Source: an uncultured Bacteroidales bacterium (GTDB lineage: Bacteria > Bacteroidota > Bacteroidia > Bacteroidales > P3). Taken from it: a stretch of 64,000 nucleotides of DNA. The notes below the pieces were generated by a model. That model did no database searches. It had not been told where the DNA came from and worked only from the letters and a program-made list of their open reading frames with translations. The DNA lies in contig CALGGY010000155.1 of assembly GCA_937915785.1 (NCBI GenBank), positions 1-64,000 on the forward strand, written 5' to 3'. Positions 26,104 to 35,216 of this stretch are shown here, piece by piece; the stretch's first letter is position 1, and the number at the start of each line of letters is the position of its first letter. The position numbers and the translations under genes were made by a program.

Positions 26104-29100
26104 TTATTTTACTATGAGTTTGGAGGTCATAGGCTGGGTGCCTGCCACAACGCGTACCACATAAACGCCTTTGTTGAATTTGTCGCAAGGTATCACTTGT
26201 GAGTGAAGGCCGGTTTCCACTTTACCCAAAGCTTTGGTGTAAACCACTCTGCCAGACATGTCGTAAACTTGGATATCGGCTGTTGTGCTTTGAGCAACGG
26301 CGAAATCCACATGTGCCAGACCGAATGCTGGATTGGGGTAAACTTTAATACCATTTTGACTTGCAACTGGGGTTGCATCGTCGATAGCGATTTCGTTCAC
26401 TGTGTCGGTGATGTACTGTTTATCCATATACAGGCCATGTCCGTAAGTGGCGTAGTAGATAGCGCCGGGATATTTGGTTTTGCCCCAAGCATATTGTTCT
26501 TCGTTGGCACCGCTTAAATATGTGGTTTCTTTGTATCTCATGCTGTTGGTCTGCTGTTTGATGGCAAACACGGGTGTTCCAACAAAGTTGCCGTGCAAAT
26601 TCCATGTGGGCTGTGCACTTGCGATGTTTGAGGTGATGAACAAGCCGTTTTCGGAGCCTACATAAACGTTGCCAGTTGTCATTTCTATCATCGACGAGTA
26701 GAGAGGCATGGTTTTGGCCACCACGTTTTTGGCAGAAACATTATAATTGTTTGCTGCGTTGGTGATGTAGTAGAGGTTGGGTTCATCTTCGAAATCGCCG
26801 CAAGTAACCACTATGTTGTCGGTGCCTTGACGTGGGTCAACGGCAATGGAAGTGATTCTGCGTGCCAGCTTGTCGGAGCCGTTGAACACAACGGTGTCGA
26901 CATCTATAACGCAGGGCGAATTGGGATCGCCTGGGTAGTAACTGAGCACTGTGGAGCTGTTGCCCGACAGGAGGTTTTTGAAACGAACCAGACGCGAGCC
27001 GCCGTCAACATCGTCGATAGCTATGTAGAGGCAGTCACCATCGTTGCTGATTGCGAGGCAATGAGGAACTGATTTTCTGAAGTTGATAAGGGATATCCAC
27101 GACATTCCGCTCTCAGACCTTGAGAAATCGGTAGCTGTGTTGCACATATAAACCATGTTGCTGATACCGTTCAGGGAAGCCACAAAGAACCTGTTTTGGA
27201 TGGGGTTTTTCACGGTGTGTGTAAGTTTGTCTTTGGCAACAAAAGTTGTTGGGAACACATATTGGAACGGATAGTCGAAATGTCCGCGGCTACGCACGAG
27301 GATTGTATCGCCAGCTTGGATGGTGAAATCCATGCGAGCGGTGTCCGACAAATCGGGGTTGCGAACGTAGAGTTCTTCGTTGCCACGTTTCACCTTTGAA
27401 TTGGTGTCGAGAGTGAATGTTACGCTATCTTCGATACGTGTGTCGGTTGTTGTTTCCCAAAGGAGCATTGGCGTTACATCGGGACCGTTGACAATGTTTC
27501 CGTTATGGAAATCGTTGCCGATGGACCAAGTCTGGGTATTGGTATAGTCGTTGTAATCGGCGTAGGCGCGACCTATTGCAGACTGCTCGCTGGAAACGAA
27601 TATGCAGCGACGGTTGATAGGCGATAGGAGTTGGAACATGGAGGAAGCCACGCCGGCACCGGAACCTCTCCATATAACCTGAGCTGTGGTGTTGAGGGTA
27701 CCGTTGTCGGAAGCGTTTCTTGATGCTATGAAAGAAACGGCGTTGTCCTGTGCTCCGCTAAGAACCGATGCGTCGTTGGCCACGGCAATGCTGTACGACT
27801 GTAGGGTTTTGAGGCCGTAGTTGCGCATGGTGAAAGAGTTGCCGGCATTGGAGGTACTGAAAACGCCTCCATCGGTAGCGATGAAGAAAGTTCTTTGATC
27901 GGCACTTGTGTTGAGGTGAGCCGGGAAAACGATGTTGTGTATGCCCGAATGAACGAATGACGAAGAAGAATAAACATTGTTCATATAGTCGCCGACGTTG
28001 AGGTCGTTTTCGGTATAGGCCGATTTGGTCCAAGTGTAGAGTGTGGCGCCTTCGAAACCTTCGCCAATCCAGAGGGCGTTGCCGCCAACGGCTATTTTTT
28101 TAGGGTTGTCGGGGAAAACGGTGATGGCATTGTTGTGCCAGCCCGATTTTTTAGACGAGAAAATATTTGTTGTAGATGTGGTTATAATTTCCCAAACCTG
28201 CTGGTTGTTGGTCATGTAAACGCCCTTGGACAGGCCATTGGTGTCGGCAACAACGGCATACACGTAATTTTCATCGGAAGGAGCCACGGCCACTTCGATG
28301 CGTGAAATGTTGCTTGTGTCTATGTAGTTGCTGGAAATTTCAACAAACTGTTGCGAGTCGCTTTCCACGTTGGTTATCTTATAGATTTTGTTCGTCGAAG
28401 TGAAGAACAATATTTTTTTAACCAATGAGAGGTCTACGTCCTGAACAGCTCCGCTGAAAATTTTAACAGGTGCATTGTTCCAATCGGAGTCCGACTGTAT
28501 TTTCCAACGATAGAGGCCCGAATTGGTAGCAGCGTAGAAATACAGCACGTTGTTGTATTCTGCAGCTGCAAGACGGTTGATGAAAGCCCATTCGTCGGTA
28601 TTGGAGCTTATGGTGTCGGAGACTGGGGCTGTGGCAGGTATCACGGCATAGCTGGTGTCGTTCACCATACGATAAAGCCCGCGTCCCACAGGTGTGGAAA
28701 CATGGTTGTTCATGCCCGTTTCAACAAAGCCTTCGCCTGTTCCGATGTATATAACGCCGTCGGAAGTTTGTGTCATGCAGGATATCGGCAGGTTCACTTG
28801 CACGCCGCTTGCCAGATACATTGGCACTTGTGTCCAGTGTTCGCCGCCGTCGGTGGTTTTGAACAGTCCGCCTGCTATGCCGCCTGCATACATTGTCTGG
28901 TTGGTAGAATCCTGATTGTCGAAAATCAAGGCTCTTACACGACCGGCGATATTATCCGGACCCAGTTCCACAATCTGGTCGTCTGCAGACTTGGCAACTT
29001 TTGCCTTGTCGTTCGAGTTGTTGACAGCCCTTCTGCCGATGCTGAAATTAGCGCTTGTAGCTATGAGTGTTCCTACTGCAAAAAAGCTTACAAACAATCC

Positions 29101-29124
29101 AATAAATACTTTTCTAATCTTCAT
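26104..29124 (-). CDS. Large beta-propeller protein with T9SS sorting domain
   Basis: A 1006-aa exported protein. The signal sequence is followed by sortilin/BNR-type beta-propeller repeats recognisable from GGLFKTTDGGEHWTQV near residue 85, from SGLYRW, and from TDGGVFSTSNAGNSFTMRNYG near residue 425. A second set of blade-like segments fills the region to about 900 (ENGLFITSN). The last 80 residues are a type A sorting domain: IKVYPNPAFGLAHVDF, then IQVYDMSGRVVYTK, then FNKGVYVVRVVAGTQPMTSKLIVK. It is predicted to be T9SS-secreted and surface-attached. The ligand is unknown, and no enzymatic motif is visible. It is monocistronic, between a promoter box at 29178-29185 and a strong terminator. 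Confidence 0.85.
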   Translation of the reverse strand: MKIRKVFIGLFVSFFAVGTLIATSANFSIGRRAVNNSNDKAKVAKSADDQIVELGPDNIAGRVRALIFDNQDSTNQTMYAGGIAGGLFKTTDGGEHWTQVPMYLASGVQVNLPISCMTQTSDGVIYIGTGEGFVETGMNNHVSTPVGRGLYRMVNDTSYAVIPATAPVSDTISSNTDEWAFINRLAAAEYNNVLYFYAATNSGLYRWKIQSDSDWNNAPVKIFSGAVQDVDLSLVKKILFFTSTNKIYKITNVESDSQQFVEISSNYIDTSNISRIEVAVAPSDENYVYAVVADTNGLSKGVYMTNNQQVWEIITTSTTNIFSSKKSGWHNNAITVFPDNPKKIAVGGNALWIGEGFEGATLYTWTKSAYTENDLNVGDYMNNVYSSSSFVHSGIHNIVFPAHLNTSADQRTFFIATDGGVFSTSNAGNSFTMRNYGLKTLQSYSIAVANDASVLSGAQDNAVSFIASRNASDNGTLNTTAQVIWRGSGAGVASSMFQLLSPINRRCIFVSSEQSAIGRAYADYNDYTNTQTWSIGNDFHNGNIVNGPDVTPMLLWETTTDTRIEDSVTFTLDTNSKVKRGNEELYVRNPDLSDTARMDFTIQAGDTILVRSRGHFDYPFQYVFPTTFVAKDKLTHTVKNPIQNRFFVASLNGISNMVYMCNTATDFSRSESGMSWISLINFRKSVPHCLAISNDGDCLYIAIDDVDGGSRLVRFKNLLSGNSSTVLSYYPGDPNSPCVIDVDTVVFNGSDKLARRITSIAVDPRQGTDNIVVTCGDFEDEPNLYYITNAANNYNVSAKNVVAKTMPLYSSMIEMTTGNVYVGSENGLFITSNIASAQPTWNLHGNFVGTPVFAIKQQTNSMRYKETTYLSGANEEQYAWGKTKYPGAIYYATYGHGLYMDKQYITDTVNEIAIDDATPVASQNGIKVYPNPAFGLAHVDFAVAQSTTADIQVYDMSGRVVYTKALGKVETGLHSQVIPCDKFNKGVYVVRVVAGTQPMTSKLIVK

Positions 29125-29177
29125 AAGATATTTATTATTAGTTTTCTAACATTTTTTTTCAGTTTCAATACAAATGG

Positions 29178-29185
29178 CAAAGATA
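29178..29185 (-). promoter_or_regulatory. -7 promoter box for the beta-propeller cargo gene
   Basis: The minus strand reads TATCTTTG (context ACTATCTTTGCC), about 55 bp upstream of the ATG at 29124. Confidence 0.65.
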
Positions 29186-29388
29186 GTATTTTTTTTTCAT
29201 ATATCCGCAACTTTTGATATTTTTTTATTTTTCATCACACAAAAAGCACTGATTATCCGCTGGTTTATGGTTGTTTTTTTATTGAACGGCTTAGGAAAAT
29301 TAACTTTTTTTAATAATGGTTTTATACGAATGGATATGATTTTGGCGTTTTTGGGTTCACATTATAAATAACTACAAAAACCAAAACA

Positions 29389-30384
29389 ATGGAAGAGACA
29401 ATCGACATACGCGAACTTAACGAAAAGATACAGGCCGAAAGTGCTTTTGTTGACCTGCTGAACTCCGAGATGCGCAAGAACATCGTTGGGCAGAAACACA
29501 TGATAGAGAGCATGATGATAAGCCTTTTGGCAAACGGGCACATACTTCTCGAAGGTGTGCCAGGCTTGGCCAAGACACTGACTATCACCTCGATGGCCGA
29601 AGCCATTCAGGCCAAGTTCAGCCGCATACAGTTCACTCCCGACCTGCTGCCCGCCGACCTTATCGGAACGCTGATATACAGCCAGAAAAACGAGAGTTTC
29701 AATGTGAAGAAAGGCCCCATTTTCTCCAATTTCATCCTTGCCGACGAGATAAACCGCGCCCCTGCCAAAGTGCAGAGCGCCCTGCTGGAAGCCATGCAGG
29801 AGCGGCAAGTTACCATCGGCGAAAGCACTTTCAAGCTGGAGGAGCCTTTCCTTGTGCTTGCCACACAAAACCCCATCGAGCAGGAAGGCACCTACGCGCT
29901 GCCCGAGGCTCAGGTGGACCGTTTTATGATGAAAGTGGTTATTTCGTATCCCAAAAAGGATGAGGAGAAACAAATACTGCACCAGAGCCTTGCCAAAGAG
30001 TCCAACGGCATAAAACCGGTGTTGCGTCCGGAGGACATTATACGTGCCCGCTCGGTGGTGCGCGATGTGTACATGGACGAGAAAATCGAGAACTACATCA
30101 CCGACATCATTTTTGCCACCCGCTACCCGGAGGAATACAAGCTGGGCAAGCTCAAAGGCCTTATCAGCTACGGTGCCTCGCCGCGTGGCTCCATCAACTT
30201 GGCCATCGCCGCCAAGGCCTACGCCTTTATCAAACGCCGCGGATATGTGATTCCAGAAGACATACGCGCCGTTTCGATGGACATTCTGCGCCACCGCATT
30301 GGGCTCACCTACGAGGCCGAAGCAGAGAATATTTCTTCGGAAGAGATTGTAAACGAGATACTTAACAGCGTAGAAGTACCCTAA
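29389..30384 (+). CDS. moxR: MoxR family AAA ATPase
   Basis: A 331-aa cytoplasmic AAA+ ATPase. Walker A is GVPGLAKT (residues 56-63), Walker B is FILADE (115-120), followed by INRAP and sensor-type LATQNPIEQEGTY. MoxR proteins act as chaperones with von Willebrand A proteins, and the DUF58 and VWA genes that follow are its expected partners. It opens the plus-strand Bat operon, with 49 bp before the DUF58 gene. The 264-bp upstream gap shared with the divergent beta-propeller gene has only a weak -7 match (TGATTTTG at 29337-29344). Confidence 0.94.
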   Translation: MEETIDIRELNEKIQAESAFVDLLNSEMRKNIVGQKHMIESMMISLLANGHILLEGVPGLAKTLTITSMAEAIQAKFSRIQFTPDLLPADLIGTLIYSQKNESFNVKKGPIFSNFILADEINRAPAKVQSALLEAMQERQVTIGESTFKLEEPFLVLATQNPIEQEGTYALPEAQVDRFMMKVVISYPKKDEEKQILHQSLAKESNGIKPVLRPEDIIRARSVVRDVYMDEKIENYITDIIFATRYPEEYKLGKLKGLISYGASPRGSINLAIAAKAYAFIKRRGYVIPEDIRAVSMDILRHRIGLTYEAEAENISSEEIVNEILNSVEVP

Positions 30385-30433
30385 TCCTGCAAACAGAACC
30401 AGACACTCTACCCTACTCTGAAAGGAAATACGG

Positions 30434-31312
30434 ATGGACAACGAAAAAGATTTATTCAAGAGGGTCCGCAAGATAGAGATAAAAGCACGGGGACTGTCGC
30501 AGCAAATGTTTTCGGGCGAATACCACAGTGCCTTCCGCGGACGCGGCATGGCTTTCAGCGAGGTGCGCGAATACCAGTACGGCGACGACGTGCGCAACAT
30601 CGACTGGAACGTTACCGCCCGTTTGAACCACCCCTACGTGAAGGTTTTTGAGGAGGAACGCGAACTTACCGTGATGCTGCTGATAGACGTGAGCGGTTCC
30701 AACAATTTCGGCACCCGCGCCAACCTGAAACGCGACATGATTGCCGAGCTGGCAGCCGTTCTGGCCTTTTCGGCAATACAGAACAACGACAAGGTGGGTG
30801 TGATTTTCTTCAGCAACAAGATTGAAAAATTCATCCCTCCGAAAAAAGGGTCAACCCACATACTGCGCATAATACGCGAACTGATAACCTTTGAGCCCGA
30901 AAACACCACCACCGACCTGTCGCAGGCACTGAAATATTTCACCAACGTTATAAAAAAACGCTCCACAACATTCGTTATCAGCGATTTCTACGACAAAGGC
31001 TTCGACGACGCGCTGAAAATTGCCTCGCGCAAGCACGACATTGTGGCACTGCGCATTGCCGACCGCCACGAACAATCGCTGCCGCAGATGGGACTGGTGA
31101 ACTTTTTCGACCAAGAAACGCAACAGAGGATCTGCATAGACACCTCCGACTCCAGTGTGCGCAACGCTTTTGCCAAAGCCTACGCCGACCACACCAAGAA
31201 AACAGTTGACCTGTTTTCGAAATACGGCATCGACAACACGCTGATTCTCACCGACGACGACTATGTGAAACCGCTGATGAAACTTTTCAAACTGCGCGGA
31301 CAAAAAATGTAA
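30434..31312 (+). CDS. DUF58 domain protein (VWA-like), Bat operon
   Basis: A 292-aa soluble protein containing the DUF58 signature (RGRGMAFSEVREYQYGDDVRNIDWNVTAR, split across about residues 37-65) and a VWA-like segment LLIDVSGSNNFG (about 82-93) with a MIDAS-type DxSxS (DVSGS). Members accompany MoxR in Bat/MoxR operons and probably bind divalent metal and partner proteins. It begins 49 bp after moxR and ends 6 bp before the next gene. Confidence 0.92.
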   Translation: MDNEKDLFKRVRKIEIKARGLSQQMFSGEYHSAFRGRGMAFSEVREYQYGDDVRNIDWNVTARLNHPYVKVFEEERELTVMLLIDVSGSNNFGTRANLKRDMIAELAAVLAFSAIQNNDKVGVIFFSNKIEKFIPPKKGSTHILRIIRELITFEPENTTTDLSQALKYFTNVIKKRSTTFVISDFYDKGFDDALKIASRKHDIVALRIADRHEQSLPQMGLVNFFDQETQQRICIDTSDSSVRNAFAKAYADHTKKTVDLFSKYGIDNTLILTDDDYVKPLMKLFKLRGQKM

Positions 31313-31318
31313 CCCCTC

Positions 31319-32299
31319 ATGACCAAGACCATACATATATTACTGCTGGCCCTGCTCGGCACCGCCATTTCGGCTACGGCACAAATCAAAGTAAAAAGTG
31401 CCATCGACACCGCCAGCATAACCATTGGCGACCACACCCGCCTTACCATCACCGCCGAAAACCCAGGGCAGGCCTTTTTGCTTTTCCCCGCACCCGACGA
31501 GATTGCCCAAAACGGCATCGAGGTGATAAGCCAACGGTTGGACACCACCCTCGACGCCAATGGCAAAATACTGAATATCAGCCAACAATCCACCATCACC
31601 GCTTTCAGCGAAGGTGTGGACACCGTAAACCCGCTTGCCGTGCGATACCAGCCTCAAGGCGACTCGGCCACCACCCTATGGACCGAACCCTTGTACCTTG
31701 CGGTGAACAGCGTGGAGGTGGACACCACCCAAGCCATCAAAGACATTGAGGACATAATGAAAGTGCCCCTCACTTTCCGCGAAGTGCTGCCGTGGATACT
31801 GCTTGCACTTGGCATTGCGGCAATAGCCGTGGTTCTGTGGTTTTTGTACAAGCATCTGAAAAAGAGAAAGAAACCCGAGCCTGAGCATAAAAAACCGTCG
31901 ATACCGGCCGACACCCTTGCCCTTGGACAATTGGAGCAGCTACGTACCGAAGGCCTTTGGAAACAAGGACGCGCCAAAGAATACCACACCACACTCACCG
32001 ACATTCTGCGCCAATATCTGTACAACCAATACGACATAGACGCCACCGAGATGACCAGCGACCAGATTGCCGAAGCCTGCGAGAGCATTGCCGACATCGA
32101 CGCCGAACAAACGGGCGTCCTGCGCGAGATACTGCAAACCGCCGACCTTGTGAAATTTGCCAAAGCCGAGCCTCAGCCATGGGAACACGACCGCTCGATG
32201 AGCCAGTCGGTAGATTTTGTGACACAAACGGCAAATGCCACCAAACAACGTCTGCAACAGATTCAGATGCAGCAAAAACAACAAAACAAAACCGAATAG
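31319..32299 (+). CDS. BatD-like membrane protein of the Bat operon
   Basis: A 326-aa protein with a signal peptide (SATAQ). A periplasmic beta-domain covers about 20-150, one transmembrane helix lies at about 158-180 (WILLALGIAAIAVVLWFLYK), and a cytoplasmic helical part ends in a Gln-rich tail (QQIQMQQKQQNK). The layout (periplasmic domain, one helix, cytoplasmic tail) corresponds to the short DUF4381/BatD-like protein that sits between DUF58 and batA in Bacteroidales. It lies four bases before batA and six after the DUF58 gene. It is required for nothing known individually. Confidence 0.75.
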   Translation: MTKTIHILLLALLGTAISATAQIKVKSAIDTASITIGDHTRLTITAENPGQAFLLFPAPDEIAQNGIEVISQRLDTTLDANGKILNISQQSTITAFSEGVDTVNPLAVRYQPQGDSATTLWTEPLYLAVNSVEVDTTQAIKDIEDIMKVPLTFREVLPWILLALGIAAIAVVLWFLYKHLKKRKKPEPEHKKPSIPADTLALGQLEQLRTEGLWKQGRAKEYHTTLTDILRQYLYNQYDIDATEMTSDQIAEACESIADIDAEQTGVLREILQTADLVKFAKAEPQPWEHDRSMSQSVDFVTQTANATKQRLQQIQMQQKQQNKTE

Positions 32300-32303
32300 C
32301 ACC

Positions 32304-33317
32304 ATGTTTTCATCCATAATATTTGCCAACCCCAAACTACTATTACTACTACTGCTTGTGCCCGCTGCCATAGTGTGGTACGTGCTGAAATACCGCAAAC
32401 AGAAACCCGAGTTGCATTTCTCCAACGTAAGTTTCTTTTCCGGCAAGGTGAAAAAGACCCTCCGCCAGCGGCTTGCGCACACAGTGTTTGTGCTGCAGAT
32501 GATAGCCCTAACGGCAGCGATAATAGCCATGGCGCGTCCGCAAAGCAAACTCAGCCGTCAGGAGATGAAGGTTGAAGGCATCGACATAATGCTCACCATC
32601 GACGTTTCGGGCACCATGCTTGCCGAGGATTTCAAACCCAACCGCCTGAAAGCCGCCAAGAGCGTGGCCAAGGACTTTATCGACGGACGCAAGACCGACC
32701 GCATAGGTCTTGTGGTGTTTGCCGGCGAGGCTTTCACCCAAACGCCCCTCACCATAGACCACGGCGTGCTGCTGAGCCAGCTCGGCAAAGTGGAATACGG
32801 CATGGTTGACGACGGCACCGCCATTGGCGACGGCCTTGCCACCGCCGTGAACCGCATAAAAGACAGCAAAGCCGTGAGCAAGGTGATAATACTGCTCACC
32901 GACGGCGTGAACAACCGCGGCGCCATGGACCCCCAGTCGGCAGCCGAGATAGCCGCCCTTTACGGCATACGGCTATATATAATAGGTGTGGGCACGCACG
33001 GCCAAGCCCCCTACCCTTTCAAAGTGCAGACCCCCTTCGGCACCCATGTGCAATACCAGAACATACCCGTGGAGATAGACGAGCCTCTGATGAAAAACAT
33101 GGCCGAACTCACCGACGGAGGCATGTATTTCCGCGCCACAAACAAAAAATCGCTGGAATCCATCTTCAAAGAGATAGACCAGATGGAAAAGACCAAAATA
33201 GACGTAACGCAATACAACCAGACCAAGGACGAACACATGCCCTTTGTACTGATAGCCCTTGCGGCCATGATTTTGGCTGTACTCCTCGGCCTGACCTATT
33301 TCAAAACCACCCCATAA
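32304..33317 (+). CDS. batA: VWA domain membrane protein BatA
   Basis: A 337-aa inner-membrane protein with N-terminal helices at about 10-28 and 58-77, a VWA domain (about 92-290) and a C-terminal helix (about 312-333). The MIDAS motif reads DVSGTM (Asp100, Ser102, Thr104), so Thr replaces the usual last Ser of DxSxS; Thr can still coordinate metal. I start at 32304 (MFSSIIFANPKLL), just after the stop of the previous gene. The longer frame would overlap it by 65 bp. BatA and BatB are thought to form a membrane complex important for oxidative or envelope stress tolerance in Bacteroides. Confidence 0.92.
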   Translation: MFSSIIFANPKLLLLLLLVPAAIVWYVLKYRKQKPELHFSNVSFFSGKVKKTLRQRLAHTVFVLQMIALTAAIIAMARPQSKLSRQEMKVEGIDIMLTIDVSGTMLAEDFKPNRLKAAKSVAKDFIDGRKTDRIGLVVFAGEAFTQTPLTIDHGVLLSQLGKVEYGMVDDGTAIGDGLATAVNRIKDSKAVSKVIILLTDGVNNRGAMDPQSAAEIAALYGIRLYIIGVGTHGQAPYPFKVQTPFGTHVQYQNIPVEIDEPLMKNMAELTDGGMYFRATNKKSLESIFKEIDQMEKTKIDVTQYNQTKDEHMPFVLIALAAMILAVLLGLTYFKTTP

Positions 33318-33331
33318 CCTCACACTGAACC

Positions 33332-34399
33332 ATGATACATTTCGAATACCCCATATTGCTCTGGCTACTGCTGTTGATACCGGCGTTTGTGGCAATCTAC
33401 ATATACCTTCGCATACGCAGGCGTAGGCAGGCAACCGCTTTCGCGGAAGAACGTTTTTTCCAACACCTCACCCCCGATGTGTCGAACATCAAAACCCACA
33501 CCAAATTCGGCATACTGATAGCCGCTCTGGCCCTGCTGATAATTGCCGCCGCCAACCCGCAGACGGGCAGCAAGATGGTGAAAGGCGAACGATCGGGCAT
33601 CGACGTGGCCATAGCTTTGGACATATCCAACAGCATGCTTGCCGAGGACGTGCAGCCCAACCGGTTGGAACGCGCCAAAAAAAGCATCTCCGACCTTATC
33701 GGCAAATTCAACAACGACCGCGTAGCTCTCATCATATTTGCCGGAAAGGCCTACACACAGCTTCCGCTGACAAGCGACTACGGCGCCGCCAAGCTATTTC
33801 TTGACGCCGTTAGCACCGACATGATTGAATATCAGGGCACTGCCATCGGGCAAGCCATAGAAAAATGTATGGAAACCTTTGGCTACGGCAACGAGGACAT
33901 ACCTTGGGAGAAAAACAAAAGTCGCACCATAATAATAATTTCCGACGGCGAAAACCACGAGGACGACGCTGTGGAGGCCGCACAGATAGCCAACGGCGAA
34001 GGCATTGTGGTGAACACCATAGGCATGGGCACACCCAACGCCGTGCCAATACCACAATACTCGCGCGGCACAAGGCTGGGATACAAAAAAGACCGCGACG
34101 GCAACCCCATAACCACCCAACTCAACGAAACTATGCTGCAACAGATAGCACAGGCCGGCAACGGCACCTACGTGCAGGCAAACAACATCACCGCCGGACT
34201 CGACGACATTATGGACCGCATAAGCAAATTAGAAAAAAAGAACTACGGCGAGCAGATGTTTGCCGAATATGAGAGCAAATACCAATACCCACTGATAATT
34301 GCCATACTGCTGATTATCATCGACTTGCTTATCTTCGAACGCCGTAACAGCATTTTCAACTACAAAAACATTTTCGGCAAAAGCCCCGACAACAGATAA
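33332..34399 (+). CDS. batB: VWA domain membrane protein BatB
   Basis: A 355-aa paralogue of BatA with N-terminal helices (about 8-26 and 58-74), a VWA domain with an intact MIDAS (DISNSM; Asp97, Ser99, Ser101) and a C-terminal helix near 315-333. It starts 14 bp after batA and ends 12 bp before batC. The insert before the last third (PQYSRGTRLGYKKDRDGNPI) is typical of BatB. Confidence 0.92.
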   Translation: MIHFEYPILLWLLLLIPAFVAIYIYLRIRRRRQATAFAEERFFQHLTPDVSNIKTHTKFGILIAALALLIIAAANPQTGSKMVKGERSGIDVAIALDISNSMLAEDVQPNRLERAKKSISDLIGKFNNDRVALIIFAGKAYTQLPLTSDYGAAKLFLDAVSTDMIEYQGTAIGQAIEKCMETFGYGNEDIPWEKNKSRTIIIISDGENHEDDAVEAAQIANGEGIVVNTIGMGTPNAVPIPQYSRGTRLGYKKDRDGNPITTQLNETMLQQIAQAGNGTYVQANNITAGLDDIMDRISKLEKKNYGEQMFAEYESKYQYPLIIAILLIIIDLLIFERRNSIFNYKNIFGKSPDNR

Positions 34400-34411
34400 C
34401 CGAACACAGAA

Positions 34412-35212
34412 ATGAAACACATACTTTATATAATAGTAATCCTGACGGTGGTTTGCAGCACGGCACAAGCACAAGACTACCGCCGCGCGGCCCGCAAAGG
34501 CAACAGTCTGTACAAAGAGAATAAATACAGCGACGCCGAAGTGGAATACCGCCGCTCGCTGGCTCAGGACAGCACTTTCTACAAAGCGCAATACAACCTT
34601 GGCAACGCCCTGTACAAAAAGAAAGAATACACACAAGCAAAGAAATATTTCGCCAAAGCCGCTCAGGCGGAACAAGCCAACGAAAAAGAACGCAGCGCCG
34701 CACTGCACAACATGGGCAACTGCGCACTTCAGGAAGGCCTTGCAGTACGCGACACCAACCCCGAAAAAGCCATCAAATCCTATCAAGAAGCAGTGGAGGC
34801 CTACAAAAACTCGCTGCGGGTGTCGGACAAAAACAACAACACAAAATACAACCTTGCCATGGCACAACAGCTGCTGAAACAATTACAGCAACAACAAAAC
34901 CAAAACAACCAGCAACAACAGAACCAACAAAACCAGAACCAACAAAACCAAGACAAACAAAAACAACAGCAAAACAAAGACCAAAACAAGGACCAGCAGC
35001 AACAACAGCAGAACCAAAAGAACAATGACCAACAAGACAAGCAAAACAAGGACAAACAAAAACAGCAGCAACAGCAACAACAAAAACAGGAGCAAAAAAA
35101 GAAAGCCGATGCCGAACGTATGCTCGAAGCTTTGAAAAACAAAGAAAAAAACACCCTCGAAAAACAGAAAGTGAAAATCCCTGCCGGAGGACGCGTGGAA
35201 AAAGATTGGTAA
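34412..35212 (+). CDS. batC: TPR protein BatC with long Gln/Asn/Lys-rich tail
   Basis: A 266-aa exported protein with a signal peptide (CSTAQAQ). TPR repeats cover about 24-150 (ARKGNSLYKENKYSDAEVEYRRSL and the following copies). From about 152 to 235 the chain is almost only Q, N, K and D. The end KIPAGGRVEKDW is the typical BatC terminus. The low-complexity region is encoded by CAA/CAG/AAC/AAA repeats, so repeat-length variation between strains is likely. Spacing to batD is 4 bp. Confidence 0.9.
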   Translation: MKHILYIIVILTVVCSTAQAQDYRRAARKGNSLYKENKYSDAEVEYRRSLAQDSTFYKAQYNLGNALYKKKEYTQAKKYFAKAAQAEQANEKERSAALHNMGNCALQEGLAVRDTNPEKAIKSYQEAVEAYKNSLRVSDKNNNTKYNLAMAQQLLKQLQQQQNQNNQQQQNQQNQNQQNQDKQKQQQNKDQNKDQQQQQQNQKNNDQQDKQNKDKQKQQQQQQQKQEQKKKADAERMLEALKNKEKNTLEKQKVKIPAGGRVEKDW

Positions 35213-35216
35213 AGAT

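Noticed and set aside
29337..29344. TGATTTTG as promoter of the Bat operon
   Set aside because: One mismatch to TAnnTTTG, no -33 partner, and other weak matches in the same A+T-rich gap make it unreliable.
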